Below, piece after piece: positions 7,060 through 14,462 of a DNA stretch of 15,654 nt (position 1 is the stretch's first letter; every line of letters begins with the position of its first letter). The notes beneath the pieces were generated by a model. It did no database searches. It had not been told where the DNA came from and saw only the letters and a list, made by a program, of their open reading frames with translations. Made by a program: the position numbers and the translations under genes. The DNA comes from JOPF136 sp035541255 (GTDB taxonomy: Bacteria > Acidobacteriota > Terriglobia > Acidiferrales > UBA7541), in the NCBI GenBank assembly GCA_035541255.1, contig DATKNR010000103.1:1-15654 (forward strand), in the 5' to 3' direction.

Positions 7060-7899
7060 GTGCCCATTCGACTGATCGCCATCGACATTGACGGGACGCT
7101 GCTGGACAGCCGGGGACAGGTGCCGGAAGCGAACCAGCGGGCGATTGCTGCGGCGGTGGAGCGCGGGATCGAAGTGGCGCTGGTGACGGGACGGCGGTAC
7201 ACATTCGCGCTGCCGGTGGCGGAACGGATTCCCGTGCCGCTGACGATGATCGTGAACAACGGGGCGCTGGTGCGCACCAAACAGGGCGAAACGTTCGCGA
7301 GGCAGCTGCTGCCGCGGGAGAGCGCGCGGCGGGTGCTGGAAGCGACGGTGGACTTCCGAATGGGCGCGCTGGTGCTGTTCGACCGGCCGAAGGAAAACCA
7401 AATCCTCTTTGAATCGCTCGACTGGGACAATCCGTCGCGCACGGACTACTGGCGGAGGAACCGGGAATACCTGACGCAGATCACGCCGCTCGAAGCAGGC
7501 CTGACGGAAGATCCGATTCAGGTGATGTACACGGGCGGTGTGGCGGAGATGCGGCGGCTGACGGAACGGCTGGCAGGACTGGAGTTCTCCGGCGAGTACT
7601 CCGTGCAGATGACGGAATACGAAGCAAAGAATTTCACGCTGCTCGACGTCCTGCACTCGGCGGTTTCCAAGGGTGCGGCGCTGCGAGATTGGGCCGCGCG
7701 GCGGGACTACGCGGCGGGCGAGGTGATGGCCATTGGCGACAACTTCAATGACCGGGAGATGCTGGATTTTGCGGGTGTGGCCGTGGTGATGGAAAACAGC
7801 GTGGCGGAAATGAAGAACAACGGATGGCACGTAACGGGAACGAACGACGAGGGAGGAGTGGGGCAGGCCATCGAGAGGCTCGCGCTGGAGGAAGGATAA
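7060..7899 (+). CDS. Cof-type HAD-superfamily phosphatase
   Basis: A 279-residue HAD hydrolase of the Cof/YidA (IIB cap) type. All four HAD motifs are visible: motif I DIDGTLLD with nucleophile D9 and D11; motif II LVTGRR with T43; motif III K204 in AVSKGAAL; motif IV GDNFNDREML with D227 and D231. Residues 85-190 form the inserted cap domain that sets substrate choice. Family members dephosphorylate sugar phosphates, FMN-pathway intermediates or similar small molecules; the substrate here is not readable. The start is GTG (MPIRLIAIDIDGT), eight nt after the preceding stop, so the two genes are likely co-transcribed. It converges on the secretion operon with a 24-nt gap, in which no clear terminator is seen. 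The protein is cytoplasmic with no signal peptide. Confidence 0.9.
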   Translation: MPIRLIAIDIDGTLLDSRGQVPEANQRAIAAAVERGIEVALVTGRRYTFALPVAERIPVPLTMIVNNGALVRTKQGETFARQLLPRESARRVLEATVDFRMGALVLFDRPKENQILFESLDWDNPSRTDYWRRNREYLTQITPLEAGLTEDPIQVMYTGGVAEMRRLTERLAGLEFSGEYSVQMTEYEAKNFTLLDVLHSAVSKGAALRDWAARRDYAAGEVMAIGDNFNDREMLDFAGVAVVMENSVAEMKNNGWHVTGTNDEGGVGQAIERLALEEG

Positions 7900-7923
7900 T
7901 CGCGGGAACCGGGAGCCTCGCTG

Positions 7924-8844
7924 TTATTGGGGATTATTCGGGCTGGTGCCGATGGGCTGGGTGCCGATCGGCTGCGTACCCAGGGGCTGCGTGCCCGTCT
8001 GCGGGATGGTGGGCAACTGGCCACCAATCGGAACTGCGGACAATCCACCGGGGCCGCCGGTATCTTCAGACGGATCCCAGATAAATTCCCATTCGCGATA
8101 TTTTCCGTAGCCCTTGTAGAAAAGAATCGACTTGCGGTCCACCTTGCTGGCGACACCCACGAGCTGACCGCCGAATACCGTGCTGTCCGCGGTCGAGAGA
8201 CCCTGAGTGGCTTGATTGGGGGCCACGGGAGCTGGGGGCAGAGGCGGCTGGGTGGGGTCGTCCGGATTCGGAGTGCCGGAGTCCGGGGGAACGGGCTGGC
8301 CGGGAATCACCCCCTGCGAGCCAGACTGGCCCGCTAGGCCGGCGCCAGTGCCACCGGCGGTTACGGGTCCGCCAAACAGGCTCCCGGAAGGATTTGTTCC
8401 CGGGGCGGTGCCGGGTGCTCCCTGCCCGAGAGGAATCAATCCGAGAGGCAGCTTGTGGGTGATGCTGCCGATGAGCTGGCCACCGGGGCCGACGTAGATA
8501 TAGCGCCAGGTTCCGTCCGCGGTATTTATCGGATCCTTGTATTCCTTGCGGAGGAAGTGGATGTTGCCGGGATTTTTGGAAAAATCCTCGATGGTGCGGG
8601 GAAAATGGCCGTACTTGCGATAGTAAAGGCGAATGGCGCGAACGTACTGATTGCCGCGCCAGACGAGTTCCTGCTCCTTCTGCCGACGCCCCTGGATGAT
8701 CGCGCGTGGCAGGGTAGCCATGGCGGCGATGAGCATGGCGGCGGCCATGAAGACGACGAGCAACAAAACTGTACCAGCTTCGGGCGAGCGGCGGGCAGAG
8801 CGTGAGGCCGCGGAACTATCCGCAGTGAGGTTCCGGCGGGTCAT
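7924..8844 (-). CDS. Type II secretion/type IV pilus pseudopilin-like protein with Pro/Gly-rich tail
   Basis: A 306-residue protein with one hydrophobic N-terminal helix (about 25-45, TVLLLVVFMAAAMLIAAMA) after a basic leader of about 24 residues, as in prepilins. A cleavable Gly (G24, EAG|TVLL) precedes the helix, but Glu at mature position 5 is missing, so it is a minor or atypical pseudopilin. Residues 52-130 (RQKEQELVWRGNQYVRAIRLYY, then YGHFPRTIEDF) are typical of GspG-like proteins of Acidobacteriota. Residues 131-215 are Gly/Pro-rich and low in complexity. A second conserved block is VFGGQLVGVASK...EWEFIWDPSED (223-261), then a tail of repeated GTQPI/L units. The start overlaps the preceding stop as ATGA. 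It is the last gene of the operon. It may have a structural or cell-surface role in the apparatus. Confidence 0.75.
   Translation of the reverse strand: MTRRNLTADSSAASRSARRSPEAGTVLLLVVFMAAAMLIAAMATLPRAIIQGRRQKEQELVWRGNQYVRAIRLYYRKYGHFPRTIEDFSKNPGNIHFLRKEYKDPINTADGTWRYIYVGPGGQLIGSITHKLPLGLIPLGQGAPGTAPGTNPSGSLFGGPVTAGGTGAGLAGQSGSQGVIPGQPVPPDSGTPNPDDPTQPPLPPAPVAPNQATQGLSTADSTVFGGQLVGVASKVDRKSILFYKGYGKYREWEFIWDPSEDTGGPGGLSAVPIGGQLPTIPQTGTQPLGTQPIGTQPIGTSPNNPQ
7942..8001 (-). repeat. Four 15-bp tandem units encoding GT(Q/S)P(I/L)
   Basis: Four degenerate 15-bp units (7942-7956, 7957-7971, 7972-7986, 7987-8001) encode the C-terminal GTQPLGTQPIGTQPIGTSP stretch of the pseudopilin-like protein. The DNA units differ at several bases, so the array is not freshly duplicated, but unit number could still vary between strains. 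Confidence 0.75.
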
Positions 8845-9389
8845 AGCTGCGGCGATTCTCCCGGCGCACCTGATGGCGGGCCTTCCATATTGAGCTTGGC
8901 ACGGCGGTTGCTGCTGATCTCCTCCACCTCGGCCCAGGTATTGCCGATGGTGAGGACGCGGAACTTGCCTTGCACGGTTTCGCCTTCTGCTGCGATGAAC
9001 ACGTCCTCGCCATTGGTGAAAAACGCGCGGCGGCGCTTGCTGGCGGCGTCCGCAGTGTAGCCATAAAACTTGAAGGGCACGACGAGCGGAGGCGGCGGGG
9101 GCGGCGGCATGGGCCCGACGTCGCGCCGAACCTCCTTTTTCGGCGCCGGAGGAGGCGGAAGGGACGAACTGAGAATATCGCGGCCCGTAGGACGATAATC
9201 GAGTTTGCGGAGGCGCTCGATGCGGTCCAGGTGAAGAGCGGGATTGACGATGGCCAGCGGCTTGTATTCGGCGGATTTGCCTGCGGCGACGACGGCCGCC
9301 GGGGAAGCACCCCTCACGGCGTAAAACAGCACGGCGGCGAGAATCACGCCCAGCACGATGAGAATCCCGAGTTTTGTGCGCTCGGACAT
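8841..9389 (-). CDS. PilP/GspC-like inner-membrane protein with poly-proline linker
   Basis: A 182-residue bitopic protein. One transmembrane helix (residues 7-25, LGILIVLGVILAAVLFYAV) is followed by a periplasmic region with two proline stretches (LPPPPAP at 77-83 and PPPPPPP at 95-101) and a compact beta-rich domain (about 104-168: FKFYGYTADA...FFTNGEDVFIAAEGETVQGKFRVLTIG). This layout, and its place directly after PilO, match PilP or the HR domain of GspC, which link the inner-membrane platform to the secretin. It lacks the PilP lipobox Cys; a membrane helix anchors it instead, as in GspC. The ATG at 9389 is chosen over upstream readings because it begins the cytoplasmic residues before the helix; it lies 10 nt after the pilO stop. 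It ends in an ATGA overlap with the next gene. Its expected partner, a secretin, is not in the window. Confidence 0.7.
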   Translation of the reverse strand: MSERTKLGILIVLGVILAAVLFYAVRGASPAAVVAAGKSAEYKPLAIVNPALHLDRIERLRKLDYRPTGRDILSSSLPPPPAPKKEVRRDVGPMPPPPPPPLVVPFKFYGYTADAASKRRRAFFTNGEDVFIAAEGETVQGKFRVLTIGNTWAEVEEISSNRRAKLNMEGPPSGAPGESPQL

Positions 9390-9399
9390 GGCTCGGCGG

Positions 9400-9945
9400 T
9401 CAGCTCCGGAAATAGGTTCGCATGGCCAGACTGAGACGCGCGCCCGTGTCGCGGCCAGAACTGAGCGACATGGCATCGATCAGGTAAAGATTCTTGGAGC
9501 GCTCGAGACCGTTGATGAACTTCACAAGCGAGGTGTAATTTCCTTCCACGACAGCGGAGACTTCCACTTCCATAATACCCTTCTGGTCCACGGATTTCTG
9601 CTTGAAGCCCACAGCGCCGGGCGGAAGTCCGGCGTCCGCGGTGATTTTTCCGAGATCGGCAACGATGGCGGAATATCCGGTGGAGGAACGAAGCAGCGTA
9701 TCTTCCAGGAAGGCGTTGCAGTCTTTTTTCACGTCAGGCAATTGTTCGCGGATGGCCTGAGCGCGGCGGACATCGGCCACCATCCTGCGGTCCTCGTCCT
9801 GAAGCCGTTCGATGTACTTCTTATCCGCCTCGGGATGATCGGACTCGTAATGCCAAACGGCGCCGAGGAGAGCCGCATCGACGATGAGCAGTGCGATAAG
9901 GAAGCGTAAGACCCAACGCTTGACGTTCTCGATGGGGCGGGTCAC
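9400..9945 (-). CDS. pilO: PilO-like inner-membrane alignment protein
   Basis: A 181-residue bitopic protein with a short cytoplasmic N-terminus, one transmembrane helix (residues 11-31, WVLRFLIALLIVDAALLGAVW), a charged coiled-coil stretch (about 38-80) and a ferredoxin-like periplasmic domain (about 88-181; KSVDQKGIMEVEVSAVVEGNY, then LVKFINGLERS). The final motif, where a short segment is compared between residues (FINGLERSKNLYLID), is characteristic of PilO/GspM. PilO pairs with PilN to form the periplasmic alignment complex of type IV pili. The ATG overlaps the pilN stop as ATGA, so the two are translationally coupled at fixed stoichiometry. Length agrees with the family (about 180-210 residues). 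Confidence 0.82.
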   Translation of the reverse strand: MTRPIENVKRWVLRFLIALLIVDAALLGAVWHYESDHPEADKKYIERLQDEDRRMVADVRRAQAIREQLPDVKKDCNAFLEDTLLRSSTGYSAIVADLGKITADAGLPPGAVGFKQKSVDQKGIMEVEVSAVVEGNYTSLVKFINGLERSKNLYLIDAMSLSSGRDTGARLSLAMRTYFRS

Positions 9946-10550
9946 TGGGCGCCTCCGGACTCCGTTCCCTTTCGCGGCGCGGGAGGAAGCGCGCGGTAAT
10001 CGGCGGACAATTCCAACTCGACCACATCGGCGTCCTGGCCCTTGGCCGGCCGTGTTTCCGAAATGAGCTGGAGGCCGGAGAACTCCGGGGCATCTTCCAG
10101 AGCCTTGAGGAAGTCGAGCTTGCTCTTGTCGCTCAATGCGCCGATGTGCATTTTTACGAAGAGATGATCCCCGGAAATCGCGGGGGCAAGATCGAGGACG
10201 CGGACGCCGCCCGGGAGGCGATGTTCGAGGTCGAGAAAAAACTGCGTCCAGGGAAAACTGCGCTCATCAATGATGGTATTGAGGAAGCCGGCCTGCTGCG
10301 TGACCAGGCGAGTGGAGGGATCGGCGAAGAAGCGCTCCAATTCCGCGCGCTGCGTGCGCAGGTCAGCCATGTCGTTCTGCAACCGGGAAATCTCGGCGCG
10401 GCGCTCGCTGGTGGCGGCGCGGACGTGAGCTACCCTGAAGCAAAGAGCCACGGCGAGGATGAGCGCGGGAATGCCAACGGCGAAGGCGGCGGCAATAAAC
10501 CGCCGCCGATTTTCGAGCGGAGAGCTGGCCAGATTCAGACGCGTGCGAAT
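9942..10550 (-). CDS. pilN: PilN-like inner-membrane protein, apparent ATT start
   Basis: A 202-residue bitopic protein if started at ATT (10550). The mature N-terminus reads (M)RTRLNLASSPLENRRRF, matching the short cytoplasmic peptide by which PilN docks on PilM. A transmembrane helix (about 18-38), a coiled coil (about 45-75, SERRAEISRLQNDMADLRTQRAELE) and a periplasmic domain with FPWTQFFLDLEHRLPGGVRV (106-125), a PilN signature, follow. No ATG, GTG or TTG occurs in frame between this point and a TTG at 10715 deep inside pilM. A strong Shine-Dalgarno AAGGGAGG ends nine nt before the ATT, ideal spacing. Either ATT initiates, as in infC, or the base is an ATG altered by mutation or sequencing error. 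The gene lies 44 nt after pilM and overlaps pilO as ATGA. Confidence 0.8.
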   Translation of the reverse strand: MRTRLNLASSPLENRRRFIAAAFAVGIPALILAVALCFRVAHVRAATSERRAEISRLQNDMADLRTQRAELERFFADPSTRLVTQQAGFLNTIIDERSFPWTQFFLDLEHRLPGGVRVLDLAPAISGDHLFVKMHIGALSDKSKLDFLKALEDAPEFSGLQLISETRPAKGQDADVVELELSADYRALPPAPRKGTESGGAQ

Positions 10551-10551
10551 G

Positions 10552-10567
10552 GCGACAATCCTCCCTT
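10552..10567 (-). promoter_or_regulatory. Strong ribosome-binding site deciding the pilN start
   Basis: The minus-strand sequence reads AAGGGAGG, then ATTGTCGCC, then the proposed ATT initiator at 10550-10548. Its complementarity to the 16S anti-Shine-Dalgarno sequence is among the strongest seen in the window. A TTG immediately after AAGGGAGG lies in another frame and meets a stop within eight codons, so it cannot serve the gene. Confidence 0.7.
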
Positions 10568-10594
10568 GCGACTCAAAGCCCGCCGCGGCCCGTG

Positions 10595-11599
10595 CTACTG
10601 GGCGTGCAACATCCAGCCTACGGCAGCTTCCATGACGCGGTCCACCTGGGCGCGTTCCTCGCCCGCCAGACGTCCTTCCAGAGCGGCGGAGGCGACCACA
10701 GGGGTGACGCGACAATGTAATTCGGCCTCGAGCAGGCTGCGAAATTCGTCCGTGCGCGCGCCGAACCCCGCCAACCGGACCTCGGCCACGGACTGGCTCC
10801 AGGTGTCCTGGAAATAGGCGATGGCGGGAAAGATTTCATCCAGGAGGTCGCGGGGTACGAGGGATTCCTCTGCGCCGTGAAGCGCGCTACAACGATACAC
10901 GGCGAGCGCACCGGAGTGGACAATGGCGGTTGTGAGCGTGTTTCCGGACAGGCGGGCGAGCAGAGCAGGACGCGCATCGTCCACCAACGGCAACGCAGCG
11001 AGAGTAGAGCTGATGACGACTCCGGCGCGCTGGCCCCGCGCTTCGAGCAGTTCCTCGTACTGCCGTATGATTTTCTGGCGAGCGATGGCAGCGAGGACGT
11101 GGATGGAGCCGGCCGGGGCGGAGGGCGGGCCGCCGGGCTGGAGAGAATAGGAAACGCTGGCCTCCTCCGACTCGAAGGGCACGCTCTTGCGCAGGCGGAA
11201 GCGGAGCAGTGGAGCGGCTTCCGCGGAGCTCTTGGGAAACGACTCGAACTGGAGGAGAAAAACGCGCACAACCTCATCAGGAACAATGAGCGCGAATTCG
11301 TGAGCGTGGCCATGACCATTGGCGCGGGAGAGGACGCGGTCGAGCGCGGCACCGACGGCGACGGGATCGACGAGATTGAGCTCGACGGGCGAAGGAACGA
11401 CGGCTCCCTTCGGGAGCTGCTCGAAGGCGTGAGACTCGAGCGCGCGCCGGCCGCGGCCGGAGACGCGTGCGGCGGCCACGCCGGCGGGGCCCATCTCGCA
11501 AACGAAGTGGGGATGCGGCGGTTCGCCGAGCCAGCCGGCAATGCGGCCGAAAAATCCCGGGGAGGAAGAAGCCGGAGAGATGGTCTGCCGGCTAGTCAA
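10595..11599 (-). CDS. pilM: PilM-like actin-fold protein, TTG start
   Basis: A 334-residue cytoplasmic protein in the PilM position of the pilMNO block. PilM has an actin/FtsA-like fold and recruits the N-terminal peptide of PilN to the pilus motor. Visible landmarks are FVCEMGPAGVAAARV at 32-46 (the place of the first nucleotide-binding loop, usually DIGSSSVK, here degenerate), LLRFRLRKSVPFESEEASVSY at 131-151 (typical PilM/PilN-region segment), LVDDARPALLARLSG at 205-219 and VRLAGFGAR at 274-282 (late Gly-rich loop). Length is close to the family norm of about 350. The start is TTG at 11599, preceded by AAGGTGA with six nt spacing; the first eight bases overlap the end of the ATPase gene. 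The replaced Asp/Ser loop residues suggest altered or lost ATP binding, which needs a structural model to judge. Confidence 0.75.
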   Translation of the reverse strand: MTSRQTISPASSSPGFFGRIAGWLGEPPHPHFVCEMGPAGVAAARVSGRGRRALESHAFEQLPKGAVVPSPVELNLVDPVAVGAALDRVLSRANGHGHAHEFALIVPDEVVRVFLLQFESFPKSSAEAAPLLRFRLRKSVPFESEEASVSYSLQPGGPPSAPAGSIHVLAAIARQKIIRQYEELLEARGQRAGVVISSTLAALPLVDDARPALLARLSGNTLTTAIVHSGALAVYRCSALHGAEESLVPRDLLDEIFPAIAYFQDTWSQSVAEVRLAGFGARTDEFRSLLEAELHCRVTPVVASAALEGRLAGEERAQVDRVMEAAVGWMLHAQ

Positions 11600-13238
11600 G
11601 AAAGGTCACCTTGTTGATCTCGCGGAGAGTGGTGAGTCCGGCGCGGACTCGCGAGAGGGCGGAGTCGCGAAGGAACGTCATGCCCTCGTCGCGGGCGGCG
11701 CGCTTAATCTCGCTGGTGGGCCGCCGGTCCACGATCATTTCGCGGATGTGGTCGGACAGATCGAGGAGTTCGTGGATGGCGGTGCGGCCGCGAAATCCGG
11801 TGCCGGAACACTCCAGACATCCGGCGCCTTCGCGGAAGTCGACGTCCTTCCACTGCTTGGGGTCCATGGCGTTTTCCTGAAGCACCTCGGGGGAAATGGA
11901 AATCGTTCGCGCGCAGCTGGGGCAAATCAGACGGACGAGCCGCTGGGCGAGGATGCAGTTGAGCGCGGAAACGAAGTTGTAGGGCTCAACACCCATGTTG
12001 ATGAAGCGGCCGATGACGTCTACGACGTTGTTGGCGTGAACGGTGGTGAAGACGAGGTGACCGGTGAGCGCGGACTGAATGGCGATTTGCGCGGTTTCCA
12101 TGTCGCGGATTTCGCCGACCATGATTTTGTCGGGGTCGTGGCGGAGAATGGAGCGAAGGCCGCGCGCGAAGGTGAGCCCCTTCTTTTCGTTGACGGGAAT
12201 CTGAGTGATGCCGCGGATCTGGTATTCGACGGGATCTTCGATGGTGACGATCTTGTCTTCGTCCGTCTTGATCTCATTGACTGCGGCATAGAGCGTAGTA
12301 GTTTTTCCGGAACCGGTGGGCCCGGTGACCAACACCATGCCGTAGGGCTCGCGAATATAGCGGCGGAACTTGCGGAGATCCTCCTCGCCGAAACCCACGA
12401 CATCGAGAGTGAGATTGTGGAACTTTTCGCTGAGGGTCTCCTTGTCGAGCACGCGAAGCACGGCGTCTTCGCCGTGTATGGAAGGCATGATGGAGACGCG
12501 GAAGTCGATGTGGCGGCCCTTGTAACGGACGCGGAAGCGGCCGTCCTGGGGCACGCGGCGCTCGGCGATATCCAGTTCGCTCATCACCTTGATGCGGCTG
12601 AGAATCGTGGAATGCCATTCCTTGGCGATGGGAGGCATGGCGAAGACGAGGATGCCGTCGATGCGGTACTTGACGACGACTTCGGTGTCGCGCGTTTCGA
12701 TGTGGATGTCGCTGGCGCGGCGTTCGAGGGCGGTGAAGATGATGGTATCGACGAGGCGGACGACGGGGCTGACTTCCGTGTCGCGAGTGAGGCGGTCGAC
12801 GGTGATATTGTCTTCGGCTTCCTCATCGCGGACCACCTGAAGAGCGAAGCCCTCGGTGGCCTGCTCGAGTACGCGCTGGGACTGCTCGGTGCGCTTAAGC
12901 AAATCGCCGATCTGAACCGATGTGGCCACCTGAATGACCAGCTTGCGGCCGAGCAGGAGAGAAAGCTCGTCGGTCTGGAGCAGGCGGCTGGGGTCGGCGA
13001 CGGCGATGACGAGCAATCCATTGCGGGATTCGAGCGGGACGAAGTTGTAGCGGAACATCAGGTCCGCAGGGATGGAGCGGAACAGCTCGGGGTCAATGCG
13101 CTGCTCGCGGAGATCGACGAAGACGCAGCGGTAGCGCTCGGCGAGGCGCATGGTGCGCTCGCGTTCCTGTTCGTCGTTCGCCGGGCCCACGGGAACCGCG
13201 GGGACCGCCGGTTTCGGGTTGTTTTCCGAAGTGCTCAT
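11592..13238 (-). CDS. PilB/GspE-type assembly ATPase
   Basis: A 548-residue hexameric secretion/extension ATPase. An N-terminal GspE/MshE-type domain covers about residues 28-115 (VDLREQRIDPELFRSIP...GLLVIAVADP). The catalytic core has Walker A GPTGSGKTT (306-314), the Asp box TIEDPVE (332-338), Walker B IMVGEIRD (372-379) and the His box LTGHLVFTTVHAN (391-403). A tetracysteine zinc site is present: C439-C442 (CPSC) and C474-C477 (CLEC). This zinc element marks PilB/GspE rather than the retraction ATPase PilT. It powers pilin or pseudopilin polymerisation at the inner membrane, together with the downstream PilM and the upstream PilC. The ATG at 13238 lies six nt after the pilC stop; its ribosome site (AGGTCC) is weak. 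Its name (pilB or gspE) cannot be settled, because the system is a hybrid. Confidence 0.93.
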   Translation of the reverse strand: MSTSENNPKPAVPAVPVGPANDEQERERTMRLAERYRCVFVDLREQRIDPELFRSIPADLMFRYNFVPLESRNGLLVIAVADPSRLLQTDELSLLLGRKLVIQVATSVQIGDLLKRTEQSQRVLEQATEGFALQVVRDEEAEDNITVDRLTRDTEVSPVVRLVDTIIFTALERRASDIHIETRDTEVVVKYRIDGILVFAMPPIAKEWHSTILSRIKVMSELDIAERRVPQDGRFRVRYKGRHIDFRVSIMPSIHGEDAVLRVLDKETLSEKFHNLTLDVVGFGEEDLRKFRRYIREPYGMVLVTGPTGSGKTTTLYAAVNEIKTDEDKIVTIEDPVEYQIRGITQIPVNEKKGLTFARGLRSILRHDPDKIMVGEIRDMETAQIAIQSALTGHLVFTTVHANNVVDVIGRFINMGVEPYNFVSALNCILAQRLVRLICPSCARTISISPEVLQENAMDPKQWKDVDFREGAGCLECSGTGFRGRTAIHELLDLSDHIREMIVDRRPTSEIKRAARDEGMTFLRDSALSRVRAGLTTLREINKVTFLD

Positions 13239-13244
13239 GGGGAC

Positions 13245-14462
13245 CTAGTGCACACTCGCGCCAATCGAGAAAATCGGAAGATACAGGGCCAGCAAAATAA
13301 CCAATACCACAGCCGCCATGAAGATAAGTATGGAGGGTTCGATGACTGCCACCAATGTGGAAAGCCGGGTGTTGACCTCTTCCTCGTAGAAATCGGCGAC
13401 GCTGGCGAGCATGGCGGCGAGCGAACCGCTGGCTTCGCCCACCTGAACCATCTCGAGAGCGAGCGGGGGAATCAGCTGGGTCTGCTGGAGACCGGTGGAG
13501 AGCGGCTGGCCCTGGCGCACGCTTTCCGCAGAGCCGCGCAAGGCCTGGCTGAACAGGCGGCTGCGCACGGCGCCGGCGGCCGTCTCGAGCGAACTGACGA
13601 GCGGAATTCCGCCATGAAGCAGCGTGGCGAGCGTGCGGCACAGCTGGGCCACCTGGAACTTGATCCAGATATTACCGATCACGGGGATACGGAACGTCAG
13701 CCGGTCCGTAGCGTAACCTCCCTTTTCCGTGCGGGACCAGAGGGTCCCGAAGAAGATAAGCAGAATCACCAGGACGACAAAGCCGAGCACTTCCCAGCGA
13801 AAATCCGTGGCCACACGAGTGACGATGATGGTGATTTCCGGCAGGTCCACGTTCAAATCCTTGTAGAGCTCGGCGAAACGGGGGATGACGAACGTGGTGA
13901 TGTAGGTGAGGATGCCGGAGGCGGCCACCACGAGAATGGCGGGATAAATCAGCGCGCCGATCAGCCGCTTGCGGAAACCGGAAGTAACCTTCTGGTAGGC
14001 AATATAGGATTCGAGGACGCCGACCAGATTACCGCTGCGCTCCCCGGCGAGGATGGAAGTGGTATACACGCGATCGAATCCGCCCTGCTGGTCGAAGGCC
14101 TCCGAGAGCGTCGCGCCTTCCTTCACCCGGTCGCGGACGGCGCGCAGAGTGGGCCGCAGGCTCTCCGCTGCGGCGCGCTCAGCCAGAAGGTCGAGGGCCT
14201 TCAGGATGGGCAGACCGGCACGAATCAGCGTAACGAACTGCTGATTCATGATCTGGAAGTCGGAACCCGCCAGAGTCTTGCGGCGAGTGGTGCGCAAGGC
14301 GGGCACCAATTGGGCCACCAAGCCGCCGCCCGAGGTAACGGAGTAGACGAGCAGTCCACGCTCGCCCAGTTTCCTCCGGACGTCCTGCTCGGACTGCGCA
14401 GCCTCGCGCTCCTCGAAGACGCGACCCGAAGAATCCGCCACCTTGCAGATGAATTCCGGCAT
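13245..14462 (-). CDS. PilC/GspF inner-membrane platform protein
   Basis: A 405-residue polytopic protein, the usual length for PilC/GspF. Two homologous T2SSF domains are seen, about 70-195 and 272-395, each with a Gln/Arg-rich helical start (NQQFVTLIRAGLPILKAL at 73-90; AQLCRTLATLLHGGIPLVSS at 272-291) and a conserved GE-x-S-G motif (AGERSGNL near 139-146; VGEASGSL at 341-348). Transmembrane helices lie near 168-190, 222-242 and 371-395. The N-terminal soluble part starts MPEFICKVADSSGR, as expected for the family. The protein sits beneath the growing pilus and couples ATPase motion to assembly. It is the first gene of the operon. The candidate promoter just upstream would give a leader of about 15 nt. 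Its ribosome site is weak. Confidence 0.93.
   Translation of the reverse strand: MPEFICKVADSSGRVFEEREAAQSEQDVRRKLGERGLLVYSVTSGGGLVAQLVPALRTTRRKTLAGSDFQIMNQQFVTLIRAGLPILKALDLLAERAAAESLRPTLRAVRDRVKEGATLSEAFDQQGGFDRVYTTSILAGERSGNLVGVLESYIAYQKVTSGFRKRLIGALIYPAILVVAASGILTYITTFVIPRFAELYKDLNVDLPEITIIVTRVATDFRWEVLGFVVLVILLIFFGTLWSRTEKGGYATDRLTFRIPVIGNIWIKFQVAQLCRTLATLLHGGIPLVSSLETAAGAVRSRLFSQALRGSAESVRQGQPLSTGLQQTQLIPPLALEMVQVGEASGSLAAMLASVADFYEEEVNTRLSTLVAVIEPSILIFMAAVVLVILLALYLPIFSIGASVH

Noticed and set aside
7942..8001. Tandem 15-bp repeats considered as a regulatory or integration array
   Set aside because: They lie in frame within a coding region and translate as regular GTQPI units, so they are explained as a protein repeat.
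9942..10715. A longer pilN reading from TTG at 10715
   Set aside because: It would overlap pilM by about 120 nt, the extra residues are Arg/Gly-rich with no PilN similarity, and the strong Shine-Dalgarno site lies far downstream at 10567-10560.
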